A stretch of DNA of 64,000 bases, from positions 37,406,449-37,470,448 of the forward strand of contig OY292276.1 of assembly GCA_958496175.1 (NCBI GenBank). Direction: 5' to 3'. Position numbers and translations under genes: made by a program. Below the pieces are notes generated by a model. The model made no database searches. It had not been told where the DNA came from and worked only from the letters and a program-made list of their open reading frames with translations. This stretch comes from Sisyra terminalis (Eukaryota > Arthropoda > Insecta > Neuroptera > Sisyridae). This document shows, one piece after another, positions 1-11,633 of the stretch; position 1 is the first letter of the stretch; the number at the start of each line of letters is the position of its first letter.

Positions 1-1865
1 CGGAGTTTTTATTCAAAGGTTTATATTTCTTAATAATGAATATTAAAATAACTCTTAATATCCTCACACAAGAAATAAAACTCCAGCGCTTATTATTCTT
101 TAAAAAAGGAACATTGGAATTATCAAATCTCTTGATCTAATCTGAACTTTAATAGTAAGCAATGGGGTGTAAAAAAATAACTAAAATTATAAAATTATAA
201 GACACAGTCACATCTGTCATTTAAGTTGAGGAAAAGACGGAAGCAAAGGAAATGTGTACACGAGCGATGCTTTATATTTCATCATTTTTAACGTATTTTT
301 TCACCTTTAATGTATTTCTCATTAATAATCAGTAGAAGAGTACAAGATCTGGCCGGTAATTATTTGATATGTTTTTAAAAGCACCCTTGTTGAAACACCG
401 GTTTGGTCAAGAAGAATTTCGATCAAAGCAAAATTTCCAAGAATGTAAAAAAAGTGGATTTATATTTGGCCTACATAGATAATTGTTATCGATACTTTTG
501 ATCGCAACTCTGCAGAATTTCAATAATTGATTTTGTTGATATAATAAAAAACAATTAAGCTTCCTATTTTCATGATAATTAAAAATCAATAAACTAATGA
601 ATGATTTCAAGAGTTTTATTTAAGATTTTTTAATATTTGGAAAATAAAATATTTAATTATATAAGCTTTGTTCTTCTAATGGAATTATGAATAATTTATA
701 TCCAGCTAAGGGATTATGAGGCCTAAAATTTTAGGTTGACAAAAAATAACAAACAAAACGGCTCTATTTCCTTTTTGAGCGTTTCAAAAAATTGTTTTAA
801 TTCATTTAAAATTTTGACTTTAATGCATCTATTCAAATATAATCCAAACTCTAAAATTGAGAATAAATTGATAATTTTACAAAGCTAATATTAAATAAAG
901 AACTATGGAAGCAAAACAAAAGACTCAGGTCATAAAGAGTTTATAACTTTAAAGTTTATATAAGTTGAATAAAAATACCAACTATGTTTTTGATATTCGT
1001 AATAAAGATAAACAATTATCGATTGTCGTTACTGAAGAATAGTCGAGAAGGTAATTAATTAATGGTAATAAAATTTAATAAATCTTTAATCATAAAAATT
1101 ATAAAAAAATAATCCTGATATTTCACACCAGTATTAACTACATTCACAGCTATATGCGAAATAAATTATTTTTCACGTTAGGTCAGGATTCTCTTCGTCG
1201 CCCCTTTGGTCAATTTTATGTTGATGTATTCTTATTAACAAAAGAATTTTAAGTAGAGGAAGATATCCTATACCTGAGACTTTCCGAATGGCGGTCTAAT
1301 GGTCCTTTTCAAGAAAAACAAACCTCGCCATTTTTTCCCCAGATTAAATCCTAAATATTGGAGCTGTTATTTACACTTCTTGAAATATTATAATTATGTT
1401 TTCCTCAATGTATTTTACTTAAAAAAAATGATTCCTGCCACTTGTGGTGACGCTTCTAGGTACAAACTTTAAGTATGTTATGCTTAATCTACCCCTATTT
1501 GCAATTTTTATTTGGGCGTTCAAAATAAAAGTAGTTTTCTATATATTTCTTAACTAAAAATGATTTTTGTAATATGGTAAAGTACCATCAGACATTACGT
1601 TTGAAAAAAATCATCAGCATTATTTTTTTTCTTTTGTAGAATAGTTCTTCTAACCTACTACGTAATTTTCGTATCATTCAACTCAGAGACTTTTCATGCT
1701 TGTATTTTTTTTACATAATATACATAAACCCGCACAATGAAGTATGACCGGATGAGAATAGACCCAAGTTTGACCTAACTATGCAGAAATCTAGGCTAAG
1801 CTTGTAAATTAGTCCTTACCCAGTCTAGATCGATAATACAAATCGTCTTCCAAGGCTTCACCAAT

Positions 1866-2010
1866 ACTTGGCTAATCATTGATATGGCCAAAGTTAGGTA
1901 ACTTTACCTTGGTCCAAGCTCGGGTTACCCTTAATTGGCCGATGCTAGGCTCGTCAGTCTTCACCCAAGCTTGGCTAATAATTGGCATGACCAAAGCTGT
2001 TTAACTATTC
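1866..2010. repeat. Degenerate tandem repeat, period about 100 bp
   Basis: A block beginning CTTGGCTAATCATTGATATG near 1866 recurs, diverged, near 1968 as CTTGGCTAATAATTGGCATG, each followed by a GACC/GGCCAAAG segment. Weaker relatives of the TTGGCCAAAG motif occur on both sides between about 1760 and 2060. Origin unknown. It may be an old satellite fragment or remnants of one element. Confidence 0.4.
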
Positions 2011-2340
2011 GTAACTTTAGCATGGACTAAGATAGGTTTACCGAAATTGGGGTTCAAATGTTGTTCCAAGTATGGTCTTGTCGTTCAACTCTGAGGGTTG
2101 CTGCATGGAAATATCTAAATATTATATAACTTAACGAAAGCTAAACTAAAATTTTAGGAATATGGTTGTTAAATTAAGGAAAACTGTTTAGCTAACTTGG
2201 ATGTATACTAGGGTGGTCGCAATTTGGGTCACTTTTGAAATTCCAAATCCCCCATGTAAAAACAAATTCAAGATATATAAAAAACAATGTGTGCAAAGTT
2301 TGAAAGCGTTAAAAAAATTTCTAATGGTGCCTGTGAAGGT

Positions 2341-2432
2341 TTCAAATACCCATTAGAAATTGTTTAAAGTTATTAAAGGTATTTTAAATGTAATGATTCC
2401 AAAATGCCTCTAAATACCTTTTCTTAACAGGG
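2341..2432 (+). repeat. MITE family A, partial copy (right half)
   Basis: Shares the CCATTAGAAnTnGTTTAAAG and ATTTTAAATGTAATGATT blocks and the TTAACAGGG right end with the complete copy at 48783-48912. The left terminal repeat is lost or too diverged to see. Confidence 0.65.
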
Positions 2433-3326
2433 ATGAGTTTATCTGGATGAAACGTAATAGACTTACCTACATTTTAAATTTTTTGAAGTTACAAATTTTA
2501 TTTATAGTTAAATAGGTACTTACTCAGAAAATTACTTTTATTTTTATGTTTTAAATAAATCAGTGTAGAAATGAATAGATTTTCAGTTAAAAAGCTTGAA
2601 TTATTGATGGACTGAAGAATTCATACCAATGCATACTTCCAGCGTAAAACACTGAATTATTACATACTTTTATAATCATTTTTTGTAAGAGAATATTAAA
2701 GCAATATTAAATCTTAAAAAATAAAACATAGAATAATACCATTCTTGATGAGAAGTAGTGAGAACTCAACTTCTTTGTTCAAGTATTAGGGCCGCCCATA
2801 AGAGTATAAAATAAGGACGAAAATAATCAGAAATGATATTAACAATTTGAATTGTTATTGCTCCAAAGAATTGTATTTAAAAAAGTAAGGGGAGATGTTA
2901 AAAATGCTAAGGGGTATAAAGTACAAACATAAATATCTTATGCACCACCTGTATTAGCAGAGAGGCATCAGGTCCCTTTGTGGATTCGTCTCTTTCTCTT
3001 CTTTAATCATTACAATGAATTGGACAACACAAACAGATCGCACGTGAAGCACGCGACTTCGCCACTGACTTTTTTTATTAACCATGTGTTAACTGAGGTC
3101 AGTCTAACGACATACGGTATACGTTTCAGTTAGATCATCGTAAAATATCAGGGGATGAAAACGCTAACTGGCAACAGTTCCCTTTGACTAACCATTTGTA
3201 ACTTTGCCTCTGTTTAGTAACCAACGTGTGCTTTACTAGATCATAGAATAAATTAGTGGCTAAATTTTCGTTTCCGGGTTTTATCAACATGATTTGTATC
3301 ATTGATCAATTGTAAGTGCCTGGAGG

Positions 3327-4163
3327 ATGGATGCTGTTGTTCGGTCGAATCCTGATCGGTATTTGTACAGTTTTAATGAAACATCAACGACGAGTCCTTT
3401 CATTGATTCGCATTATGTCTCCAATCACAACATGACAATAACAAATTCACCGATATCACAAAGTATGTACCATTCATCGTACAATGAATCGCCAAACTCG
3501 GATTATAGTGCTTTTTCACCAGTGCGACCAACACATAGTTTAAGTTATTTAAGACCTCCATTAAATTCTTCAGCAAAAATTGAATCTGATTCTTCACCAA
3601 TTTACTACGAAATTCCAACAAAGAATTCATCAACGCATTCAATTGAAAGTTTCCTATCCAACAATAATAAACTTTATAGTAACAATGATCGAAGTGGTGT
3701 TTGGGGTAACAAAGATATTTCATCAACGCAACCATTTTTGGATTTCAGTGATAGTTCACAGTTTTCGGAACAAAGTGCTAGAATAAAGTTAGAATCAAAA
3801 GATTATTTTGGTGAGAAAATATCATTTTCGCCCGATTCGTTTACGTATGAAACGACGCCGGAGGGTAGTATGCAATCAAATAATGGTGAAGTGAAAAGAA
3901 AATCAAATCGTGGACGAAAAAAGGGAAGTGTATTAAGAGTGCAACCACCATCACCGACTGTTATGAAGAAACGAAGATTGGCAGCAAACGCACGTGAACG
4001 TCGTCGTATGAATGGCCTCAATGAAGCTTTTGATCGTCTTCGGGAAGTGATTCCTAGTTTGGGCGCCGACCATAAATTAAGTAAATTTGAAACGTTACAA
4101 ATGGCACAAACCTATATTGCCGCATTATGTGATTTATTGGAACACGAAAAAATGAGACGATAG
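3327..4163 (+). CDS. ato: Atonal-family bHLH transcription factor
   Basis: A single uninterrupted frame of 278 residues, consistent with the intronless structure known for atonal-group genes. The C-terminal 63 residues (about 216-278) are a bHLH domain: basic region [20 protein letters not shown], then a loop and helix 2 with [20 protein letters not shown]. The basic region NARERRR and the helix-2 block [10 protein letters not shown] are hallmarks of the Atonal/Amos/Cato group and separate it from Neurogenin and NeuroD. The N-terminal 200 residues are Ser/Asn/Tyr-rich and low complexity, and a Lys/Arg cluster (about 188-200) precedes the domain. The protein ends ten residues after helix 2, as Atonal proteins do. 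Family role: proneural factor that binds E-boxes as a heterodimer with Daughterless and specifies chordotonal organs and photoreceptors. Paralogue choice (ato versus amos or cato) is inferred. The start is the first Met of the frame. Confidence 0.88.
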   Translation: MDAVVRSNPDRYLYSFNETSTTSPFIDSHYVSNHNMTITNSPISQSMYHSSYNESPNSDYSAFSPVRPTHSLSYLRPPLNSSAKIESDSSPIYYEIPTKNSSTHSIESFLSNNNKLYSNNDRSGVWGNKDISSTQPFLDFSDSSQFSEQSARIKLESKDYFGEKISFSPDSFTYETTPEGSMQSNNGEVKRKSNRGRKKGSVLRVQPPSPTVMKKRRLAANARERRRMNGLNEAFDRLREVIPSLGADHKLSKFETLQMAQTYIAALCDLLEHEKMRR

Positions 4164-4207
4164 ATTTATAATAAGGGTTTGTTCTCTGAATTTGTGATTT
4201 TTTGATA

Positions 4208-5086
4208 CAGTAAAGTCGCGTTACGTCGAATCACTAGGAAAACAGAATTCAGTCCGACTTAACGATATTCTGAATTGTGTAGAGTTTAACCGTTTTTATT
4301 TATTCAGCGATTTCATATTGAAATTTATATTTACTAACTTTCTTTGGAAAACTGAAGATTCTTTTTTTTGATTCTTTTTCTTAAACCATCCAACTTGAGC
4401 TGATTCAAGAGGGAACAACTCAGCCTCGAGTATTTTCTTCCGAAAACCACCATTGGTATATACAGTGTTCAATATTTTTGTTCTTTTTTATATTTTAAAT
4501 TCAAAATTGTTGACTACACACTAACTTGTATATTTATAAATTACTTTACCGCTTTTAATTGTAACTTTATTATTTTTTTCTTTGTCTATTTTTACTTTGT
4601 CTTAAATTGAAAAATAGTTCATTTTCGTATGTTATTCTTCCTCACGAAATTTATTTTTAGATTAATGGTAAATTGCGAGTTAAAAATGAAAAAATCTAAA
4701 TTATTTTGAGTTATCAATTTATTTATGTCAGATATAACTTTTCCCGAAGAATATTATTCAATTTACAGAAATCATAAATAGCGGAAAGAATTTTTTAGAT
4801 TAATAGTTATTAATTTCTACCTATTGGATTCAAGCCATTGAGTACATAAGCGCCAGCAAGAGAGGACGATTATTCCCTCGGGAAATAAGAAAATTGGTAT
4901 TTTAATTATTTAAAGTAAAAATAACCAAATTTTGATTTCATAAAATATAAATTAGAAACATTTATTTATTTAGATGCTTTAATAGTTTTTTTCAGTATTA
5001 GAAACCGTTTTCCAAAGAACTTGAAACTGACTTCAGGTAAGGACGGGTTTCAAGTTATAGAAGTTTGACTTAGCGCGACTTTATTG
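4208..5086. mobile_element. Inverted-repeat element, pogo/Tigger-like termini
   Basis: The left end reads CAGTAAAGTCGCGTTACGTC and the right end, reverse-complemented, reads CAATAAAGTCGCGCTAAGTC, giving matching terminal inverted repeats about 880 bp apart. The CAGT start next to TA is typical of Tc1/mariner/pogo elements. No transposase frame survives inside, so it is non-autonomous or decayed. It begins 45 bp after the stop codon of the bHLH gene and may be transcribed as part of its 3' UTR. Confidence 0.6.
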
Positions 5087-7446
5087 TTGTAATTTTTAAA
5101 ATGATTTATTATTTGGATGAAACTAGATAAACTACTTCTTATATACATAAAATTAGTTGGGTGATACTTTTGAAATTGAAAATAAATATTTTGTTTATTG
5201 TAAATGATCTTTGATTGTGGATAAAATTCAGATTTATTTTAATTGTAGTTATCTTAAAAATTAAAATTATTCCAGTAATTTTATTATATATTGATATTAA
5301 CCATAAATTATTGTCAGGAACACAATAAATTACTTTTGATCTCAACGTTTATTAAACTGTATTTATTAACTTCAAACTACATTATTAGGAAATATTAATA
5401 TTTCTTTTACCTTCTTAAAATCAAATAAATATGTATTAAAATTCAGTCACTAGTAGCATTTTTGTTTTTAGATTATAGTTTATTGCTTATTTTAAAATTT
5501 TCGGTACAGTTCCACAAAAAAAAACATCATTAAAACCAAAATTTCATAATTATCATTATAAATTCATAATTATTATGAGTGATGCTTGTCAATAGTATAC
5601 CAATTTAGTATGGAATTGTATTTTTTTATCATATTTTTCTTTTGCTCTAGTCTAAATTTGTTAGATAAGTTCTTATTTCTTTTTTTTTAATATTATAAAT
5701 GTAATCCCTTTTTAGTTAAATGCAATATAAAGATTAATTTTTTAAACATTTGAACTGTAAAAAATTGTATCACAAACTAAAAACTAAAATCTAGTCATTC
5801 TCATGTTGAAAAAGCTGTTTCATTTTTTGACTGATCTTATAATAATTTTTCAAAAATATAAAAAAAGAATAACTCGTATATTTTAAATGAATTACTTAGT
5901 TGAAATTAAGATCAATGGATCAATTTGTAAAATATTTACTTTTTTTGATGTAAGTATTTTTAAGTAGATATTTAAAAACATATGAAGAAACACAATCAAC
6001 CTTTTTCTGTTTGAATTTCAAAAATTTTCCTTTTAAATGTTTTATAATACATACCTATTCAATGTTTTTCAAACCTTCTAATATACCGGTACAGTAAGTT
6101 TAGATAAGTTCAATAATTTGTCTGTTATTCAGTTTAATATACAGTATATTATGTAATTATTTCTGTATCAACAGGATTTGTATATATTTTTGTAATATGT
6201 AATACCAAAGAGATTTATAACTTTGATAAAACACAATTTATTGATAAAAAATAATTAAAATCTTTAATTTATAATTTATTCATTTACATGTTTTTTGCAA
6301 AACCAAACATCATTAAGTAACAATAAATATAAATTATGAAAAAATTAACTGATACTATAAACTACAACTTTTTAATTTATAATTTTCCTTCTCCACCCAA
6401 GTTTAAAATGTGTTCCTTTTTCATTTATATTTTGTATAATCCTTTATTTGAACTTTAATGCAAAATCATAAACAATAAATAAAGTGGATCAAGTGAAATA
6501 CTTATAATCAGTTTTATGTTAAAAATAACTTTGCCTATGTACCACAACAATATTTATTATTATTTATCTCGAGAGAGAAACAACTTACATTTGAATTTAA
6601 AGCGAAAAAATCAATCACAAAATTTATTTTTAAAAAATGTACCTTGACGGTTTCCATTCAATTGTGAATACTTATGTCTGGACGGTTTAGTAATAATTTT
6701 AAGAAAATAATATTATACCAACTAACAAATTATTATATAGGTCGTGGTTTTTAAGTTCTTTTTAATAATTAAGTGTTTTCTCTGCATAATAATATGTTTT
6801 CGGATAGTCATTGATATATTCACAACCTTCACAACTATGTTTTCATTGTTGTGATTTACTATTGCATTTACAAAATCGTATTTCGAAAAAAAATTCTTAT
6901 TGTTTTCCTTTTAAAATTTTACACTTTTCAAAAATTTAGAAAACTCTGGATAACAAACTTTTTTTTTAATTTTTAGCAAGTAAGTAACGAAAAATATTGA
7001 ATCATAGATAAACATGAATGTTAAATAGAAGATTTTTATCGGAAATTTATAAATTTATCTCTAAAAGTGGTCTGAGTAGTAATAAATATTTACCTCTTAT
7101 TTCGTTTCTCAAAGATTAATTCTACTTTTTATATTATTCAGGCTAAAAAGGTATCTATTTACTTTCTCAAAATTGAAGTGATTTTATACAAAATTTAATG
7201 AAATTTGATTTAGTGACTTCATTACGAAAAGGTAAAAATACATAGACACAAAAACTATTATATTTGTATTATTGTTAAGAGCCATGATCTTAGTGATCAG
7301 TTTAATGAATAATATTGGATGGATCAGAACTCAGAAGAAAGCTGCTAATTAATCAAACTAGAATGAAATACGAATATGAAAATTATTAAAATTTTAAGAG
7401 ACAAAAATATCAGCATATTTTGTTTTCATTTATATCTCAAAAAAAT

Positions 7447-7564
7447 CCTTGTTAAAAAAGGCATTTAGACGCATTTTAAAATCATTACATTTAAAATCCC
7501 ATTAACAACTATAAACGACTTCTAATGGTTTTTTTGAACATTTAAAATGCCTTTTTCAACAGGG
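7447..7564 (-). repeat. MITE family A, near-complete copy
   Basis: Inverted orientation relative to the 48783-48912 copy. It opens CCTTGTTAAAAAAGGCATTT, carries the TCATTACATTTAAAAT and CGACTTCTAATGG blocks and ends CCTTTTTCAACAGGG. The two ends are imperfect inverted repeats. Confidence 0.7.
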
Positions 7565-8311
7565 AGAGCATTATATATCATTTATTAAAAAATGGAATAA
7601 ATTCTTGAAGATTAAGCAAAATATTTCGTTTTTCAGTATGTATTGTATACGTTGTAAAATATGTTTTTATAAAATAAATATATCTCATTTTTTTAATTAG
7701 CACCATTGAACTTAATAAGTACCTGCATAGGCAATTTGTCGAAAAATATTAACAAGTTATTGATTTCTACAACACAAAGTCAAAGATGCAAAAGTCAGCA
7801 AAAGTCTTACTTTAGTAGTGTTTTACTATTAATTTTGATTTGTATCCCAATTTTACAACGAGTACCATAAATGCCATAAATAAACACAGAAGTTTAATTA
7901 TTTCGTATCAATAGGCTTTTTAATCTAGACACCACTAGACGCGTCAATTGTTGGCAGCGTACTAAGTGGTACTAGTTCGCCATCTGAAGCAAAATTATTG
8001 AACTATTATGTATAAAAATTAAAATTGTTATATTTTAGAAAATGAAACTTCTACTGGCTTTTGCTACTTTTATTTCTGGTAGACCTATATGGTATTAGTT
8101 ATAAAAAATAAATAAAAGTCTCAATATTTATACCCGACATTTTCTAATACTTCCCTAGTGAAAATATTTATCTGAAAAAAATCTCTGAAAAAGACTTTAG
8201 AATTCAGAATAAAACTTCAATTGAATTAATAGTTATTAAACTAGGTAATTTGAAATGTATTTTAAAAACAAATTCTTTTCAAAACTACTTCTACCAACTT
8301 ATTGGCCAAAA

Positions 8312-8519
8312 CAGTTTTTCTCAAATTGGGAGGCGCGGCCCCTTAGAGGGTCTTTGAACTCCTGTCAGGGGGCTGTGAAATGTACCTATAATAATAATTA
8401 AAAGCACATTAATAAAATACCAATAAAATTGGTCACAAAAGTCTACAATTTGTAGGAGAGAGGCCTTGGATTTTTTTTCTGATTTAGAAGGTCGTGGCAT
8501 GAAAAGCTTGCAAAGCTTT
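8312..8519 (-). mobile_element. hAT-like MITE (CAGTG..CTCAA terminus)
   Basis: Begins CAGTTTTTCTCAAATTGGG and ends with a GGTCGTGGCATGAAAAGCTT segment that is the reverse complement of the left part of the element at 17215-17674 (CATACCACGGCCCCC, AAATCAGAAAAAAATCCAAG). The two copies lie in opposite orientation. CAGTGnTTCTCAA is a common hAT terminal motif. It is locally GC-rich against its surroundings. No coding capacity. Confidence 0.6.
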
Positions 8520-8819
8520 TGTGTAAAAATTAAAAAAAAAACGTACGTTTTGTTTATAAAACTATACAGTCACTCTCCAAAACACCTGAGTAAATCTAAT
8601 TCCGATAAAGATCAAAAATAATTTCAATATTATAATTTATTATTATTAATTAAAATATTATAGTAAAGATAAAAAAGTCAAACAGAAAAGAATATCAGTT
8701 TAAACTTAATAGTTTCTTTGGTCTGAAAAAAAATAATAAAAGGAAGTAAAGTATCTACGTTTATGTTAATAAAATATTTATTTAAAAAAATAATTTAAGC
8801 ATTCTATTCAAAACTTTCA

Positions 8820-9654
8820 TTAATCTTTTTGTATGCATTCATCAAAATCAAAATTTGCATAGCACCAAAATTCGTTCGCTAAATTATTTCGATGATGAGG
8901 TTCGAAATTACATTTTTTTAAATTAAGCAACTTTTCTATTAAGTTTTCCATTACAGCTCCTGCAAAATACAAGAACGAATTAAAAGTTTATATATTTCTA
9001 TACTCATTTTATTCATTACCGGTACAAAACACAATTCGATTTTTACTTAAAAATTTCGCTGTTACTGCAGTTTTTGTTAAGCATTCATCAGACAAAAAAG
9101 GAGGATCAGCAATCACAAGATCATAATAATTAGATAAATGACGTGGAACATTTAAAGGAGACTTATAATCGTAAAAATGGAAATCGTTCCCGTAAACAGA
9201 AAACCGTTTATCAAATTCAAACAACGTAACTAAAAATTGAATAAATATCATTTTTTAAAGTACTGAAAGTAAGCATAAACAAAAAATGTTACCTTCACAA
9301 TTATACTGATGCGTTTTCATTTTTTTAAAAAGGGTAGGACAAGATATTAAAGCTATTTTTCCTTGTGGGTTCACTGTATTTGCTGCCCCTTTCGTTAGTT
9401 TATCCACAGTTTCATCATCATACCAAAATTGACTCAATTGCTAAAATAACATGATTTGATAAACTAATTAAAAAGGATTGTACCTATTTGCAAAAAAATA
9501 CCCAATTTTCTTCAAAATTAACAGTTTGTACATCTTCTTGTGAATCTAATTGTTTAGTTCTAATTTCTTCCTCCTTGTAAAATTCTTGTAAAGCTAATAA
9601 AGTATTTGCTGATAATTGCGGAATATCATCATCACTATCGTCATTAGCACTCAT
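8820..9654 (-). CDS. EEF1AKMT1: eEF1A lysine methyltransferase 1 (N6AMT2 family)
   Basis: Four exons: 9654-9502, 9440-9293, 9229-9020, 8959-8820, all with GT/AG borders, joining in frame to 216 residues, the same length class as human EEF1AKMT1 (214). Family marks in order: N-terminal acidic segment with [15 protein letters not shown], the ENW-QLSQFWY block formed exactly across the exon 1/2 join, the FEFDKRF and [10 protein letters not shown] blocks, the catalytic-type DPPF motif at residues 142-145, and the C-terminal [12 protein letters not shown] block. Known role: SAM-dependent cytosolic methyltransferase that methylates a lysine of translation elongation factor eEF1A. Exon 3 uses the AG at 9231-9230; the upstream AG would bring an in-frame stop. 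The exon 1 donor (TGG/GTATTT) is weak but the protein join is convincing. Confidence 0.92.
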
Positions 9655-11633
9655 ATTTAAATTATTTAATAATGGATTGATTAATAATTATTAACTTTAA
9701 CAAGGAGGAACTTTTTTATAAAATTTCAGGTTATGTTGAAAAGGTTTAAAATTCTCATCTAGCCTCATTCTGCGAGATTATATCTATAGGCAACCATATA
9801 TATTTATATGATTTATATACTAAAATAACATATATACTGCAGACGCAGTAAAATAAAGGGCTACATGGGTTACATCTTACAAGCATTCTTTTACATTTAA
9901 AAGCATTTTTACACTTTAATTAAAGTAGTGAAAATAGCTTTACGATTAAAATTTTGAATAGCTTTAACAGGGTAAAACTTATTACACTAAAGTAAATGGA
10001 TTTCGGAACAATTATAATAAATTCCCTTTAGAATAATATGTTTCTTATAGATTAATATGTAGCTTCAAAATAAATATATGAACTTTAAAAATAAATATAG
10101 AGTTAAGACCTCTATACCTTTGTTGAATGTATAGTATTACTTCTGATTATAAAGGAAATGAATAGCATAAACTTGAAATGATTATTGTTAGTTATACTAA
10201 TAACTATTTTAGGTACATCAAGGGTTAGTAAAATTAAATAGGTTTAAACATTTTTTTAAAGTTAGAACTGAATATAATTAATTTATAGTACATATCTTCA
10301 CAGTATATAATGGTTTCTCATGATTTTGACAATAAAATCTATATAGCTATCCTAACAAATATATAAATAAATCAGAAATTATTCATTTCAATCATTCAAA
10401 TCAACCTCCCACGAGTCCCACACGTTTAGTATTATAAATCAATAGGTGTTAGTACATAGTTTTAGTCTATTTCATGTTTATTAAAGTAATAAAAATAAAA
10501 GGCGAAGAATTTATAAATAGAAAATCTTTATTTTTGTTAAATTCTATTTACATGATATGTTCTAAAAGTAGTTATTCAAATATAAAAAAACGAAAATATT
10601 TTCAAGAGTTTATTCACTGTATCATATTTAATATGTAGTTAAATATATTAAAATTTATAACTAAAAATTAAGAATATATAATATTATATGATTCTCCATT
10701 GAAAGTGGTTAAAATATGTATTATTCAATAATTTAAAGGTCACTTTCATTCATTTTCTTGTCACAAACCAAGCCCATTGGTCTCAATTAATATGGAATAT
10801 TTTCCTTGATATTTGTAAATAAAAAAAAAATCTTATATCAGTCTAACATTATACCTACATAATTACAAGAATCATTTCCAACAACTTTCATAAATAATTT
10901 ATTAAATTAATTTCTATTTTTTTCGGACGTATTCAATAATTGAGAAAATATAATTATTGCCTTGAGTTTTTTTATAAAATAGACTAATAGCAATAAAAGT
11001 CAACTTAAATATAAATCTATAAGGCAGTGCAAGAAAATATGGCTATTAATAATTCTGTGAAAAACTAATATACATCACAGTTTAGCAAAATTTTTAAATT
11101 ATATACATTAATAAGCGATAACAATCTTAAAAATATAATTTCATAAATTGAATAACATTTAAAGTAAAGTCATTGATTTTCGATAAATACAAATATAGTT
11201 TTGCAATAAACTTATATAGTTTTTATATTTTTCAAATATTTAAAAAATAGGAATGAATAATATTCATTGTCCTGATTGCTTTGAGGTACATATTGTAATA
11301 AAAATCAATTGTTTAAATTAGTAGACTGATTTCATTTCATTTTCATTTCCTTACCTTTTCAATAGCTTGTGAGTATTTTATTTTATAAATCTAATTTTTA
11401 TCGTAAGATAAAGGGAAATATGTTTCTTTGGTAATATTTTTTTCTTTGAAAGTATTTAGTCTTATCATTTGATATTGTTTTCTAATACTTACAATATATT
11501 AAATCAAATACCTCTTTTCTATAAACTAATTGATACACGACAGTTTTCTAAAATAAACTCTAATCAATATAGTGATAGTTGTGGATAGATATTTCGTAAA
11601 AAATAAAAATTGATCCTTTGGGATAAGTTAAAA
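9655..11633. other. Intergenic region, nothing recognised
   Basis: About 2 kb of very AT-rich sequence between the 5' end of EEF1AKMT1 and the 3' end of the gadkin-like gene. I see no exon, RNA gene or defined repeat. The first 100 bases or so must include the EEF1AKMT1 promoter and the last part the 3' UTR of the next gene. Confidence 0.5.

Larger units (their letters stand above)
1..3326. other. 5' intergenic region upstream of the atonal-like gene
   Basis: No reading frame here resembles a protein I recognise. The stretch is AT-rich with long A/T runs. It holds a degenerate tandem repeat near 1866-2010 and half of a MITE at 2341-2432. The last 350 bases before 3327 are less AT-skewed and contain a CACGTG E-box near 3040, so they are the most likely promoter-proximal region of the bHLH gene. 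That reading rests only on position and composition. Confidence 0.5.
5087..8819. other. Intergenic region between atonal-like gene and EEF1AKMT1
   Basis: Very AT-rich, no credible coding exon on either strand. Contains MITE family A at 7447-7564 and a hAT-like MITE at 8312-8519. The rest shows no structure I can name. Confidence 0.5.
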
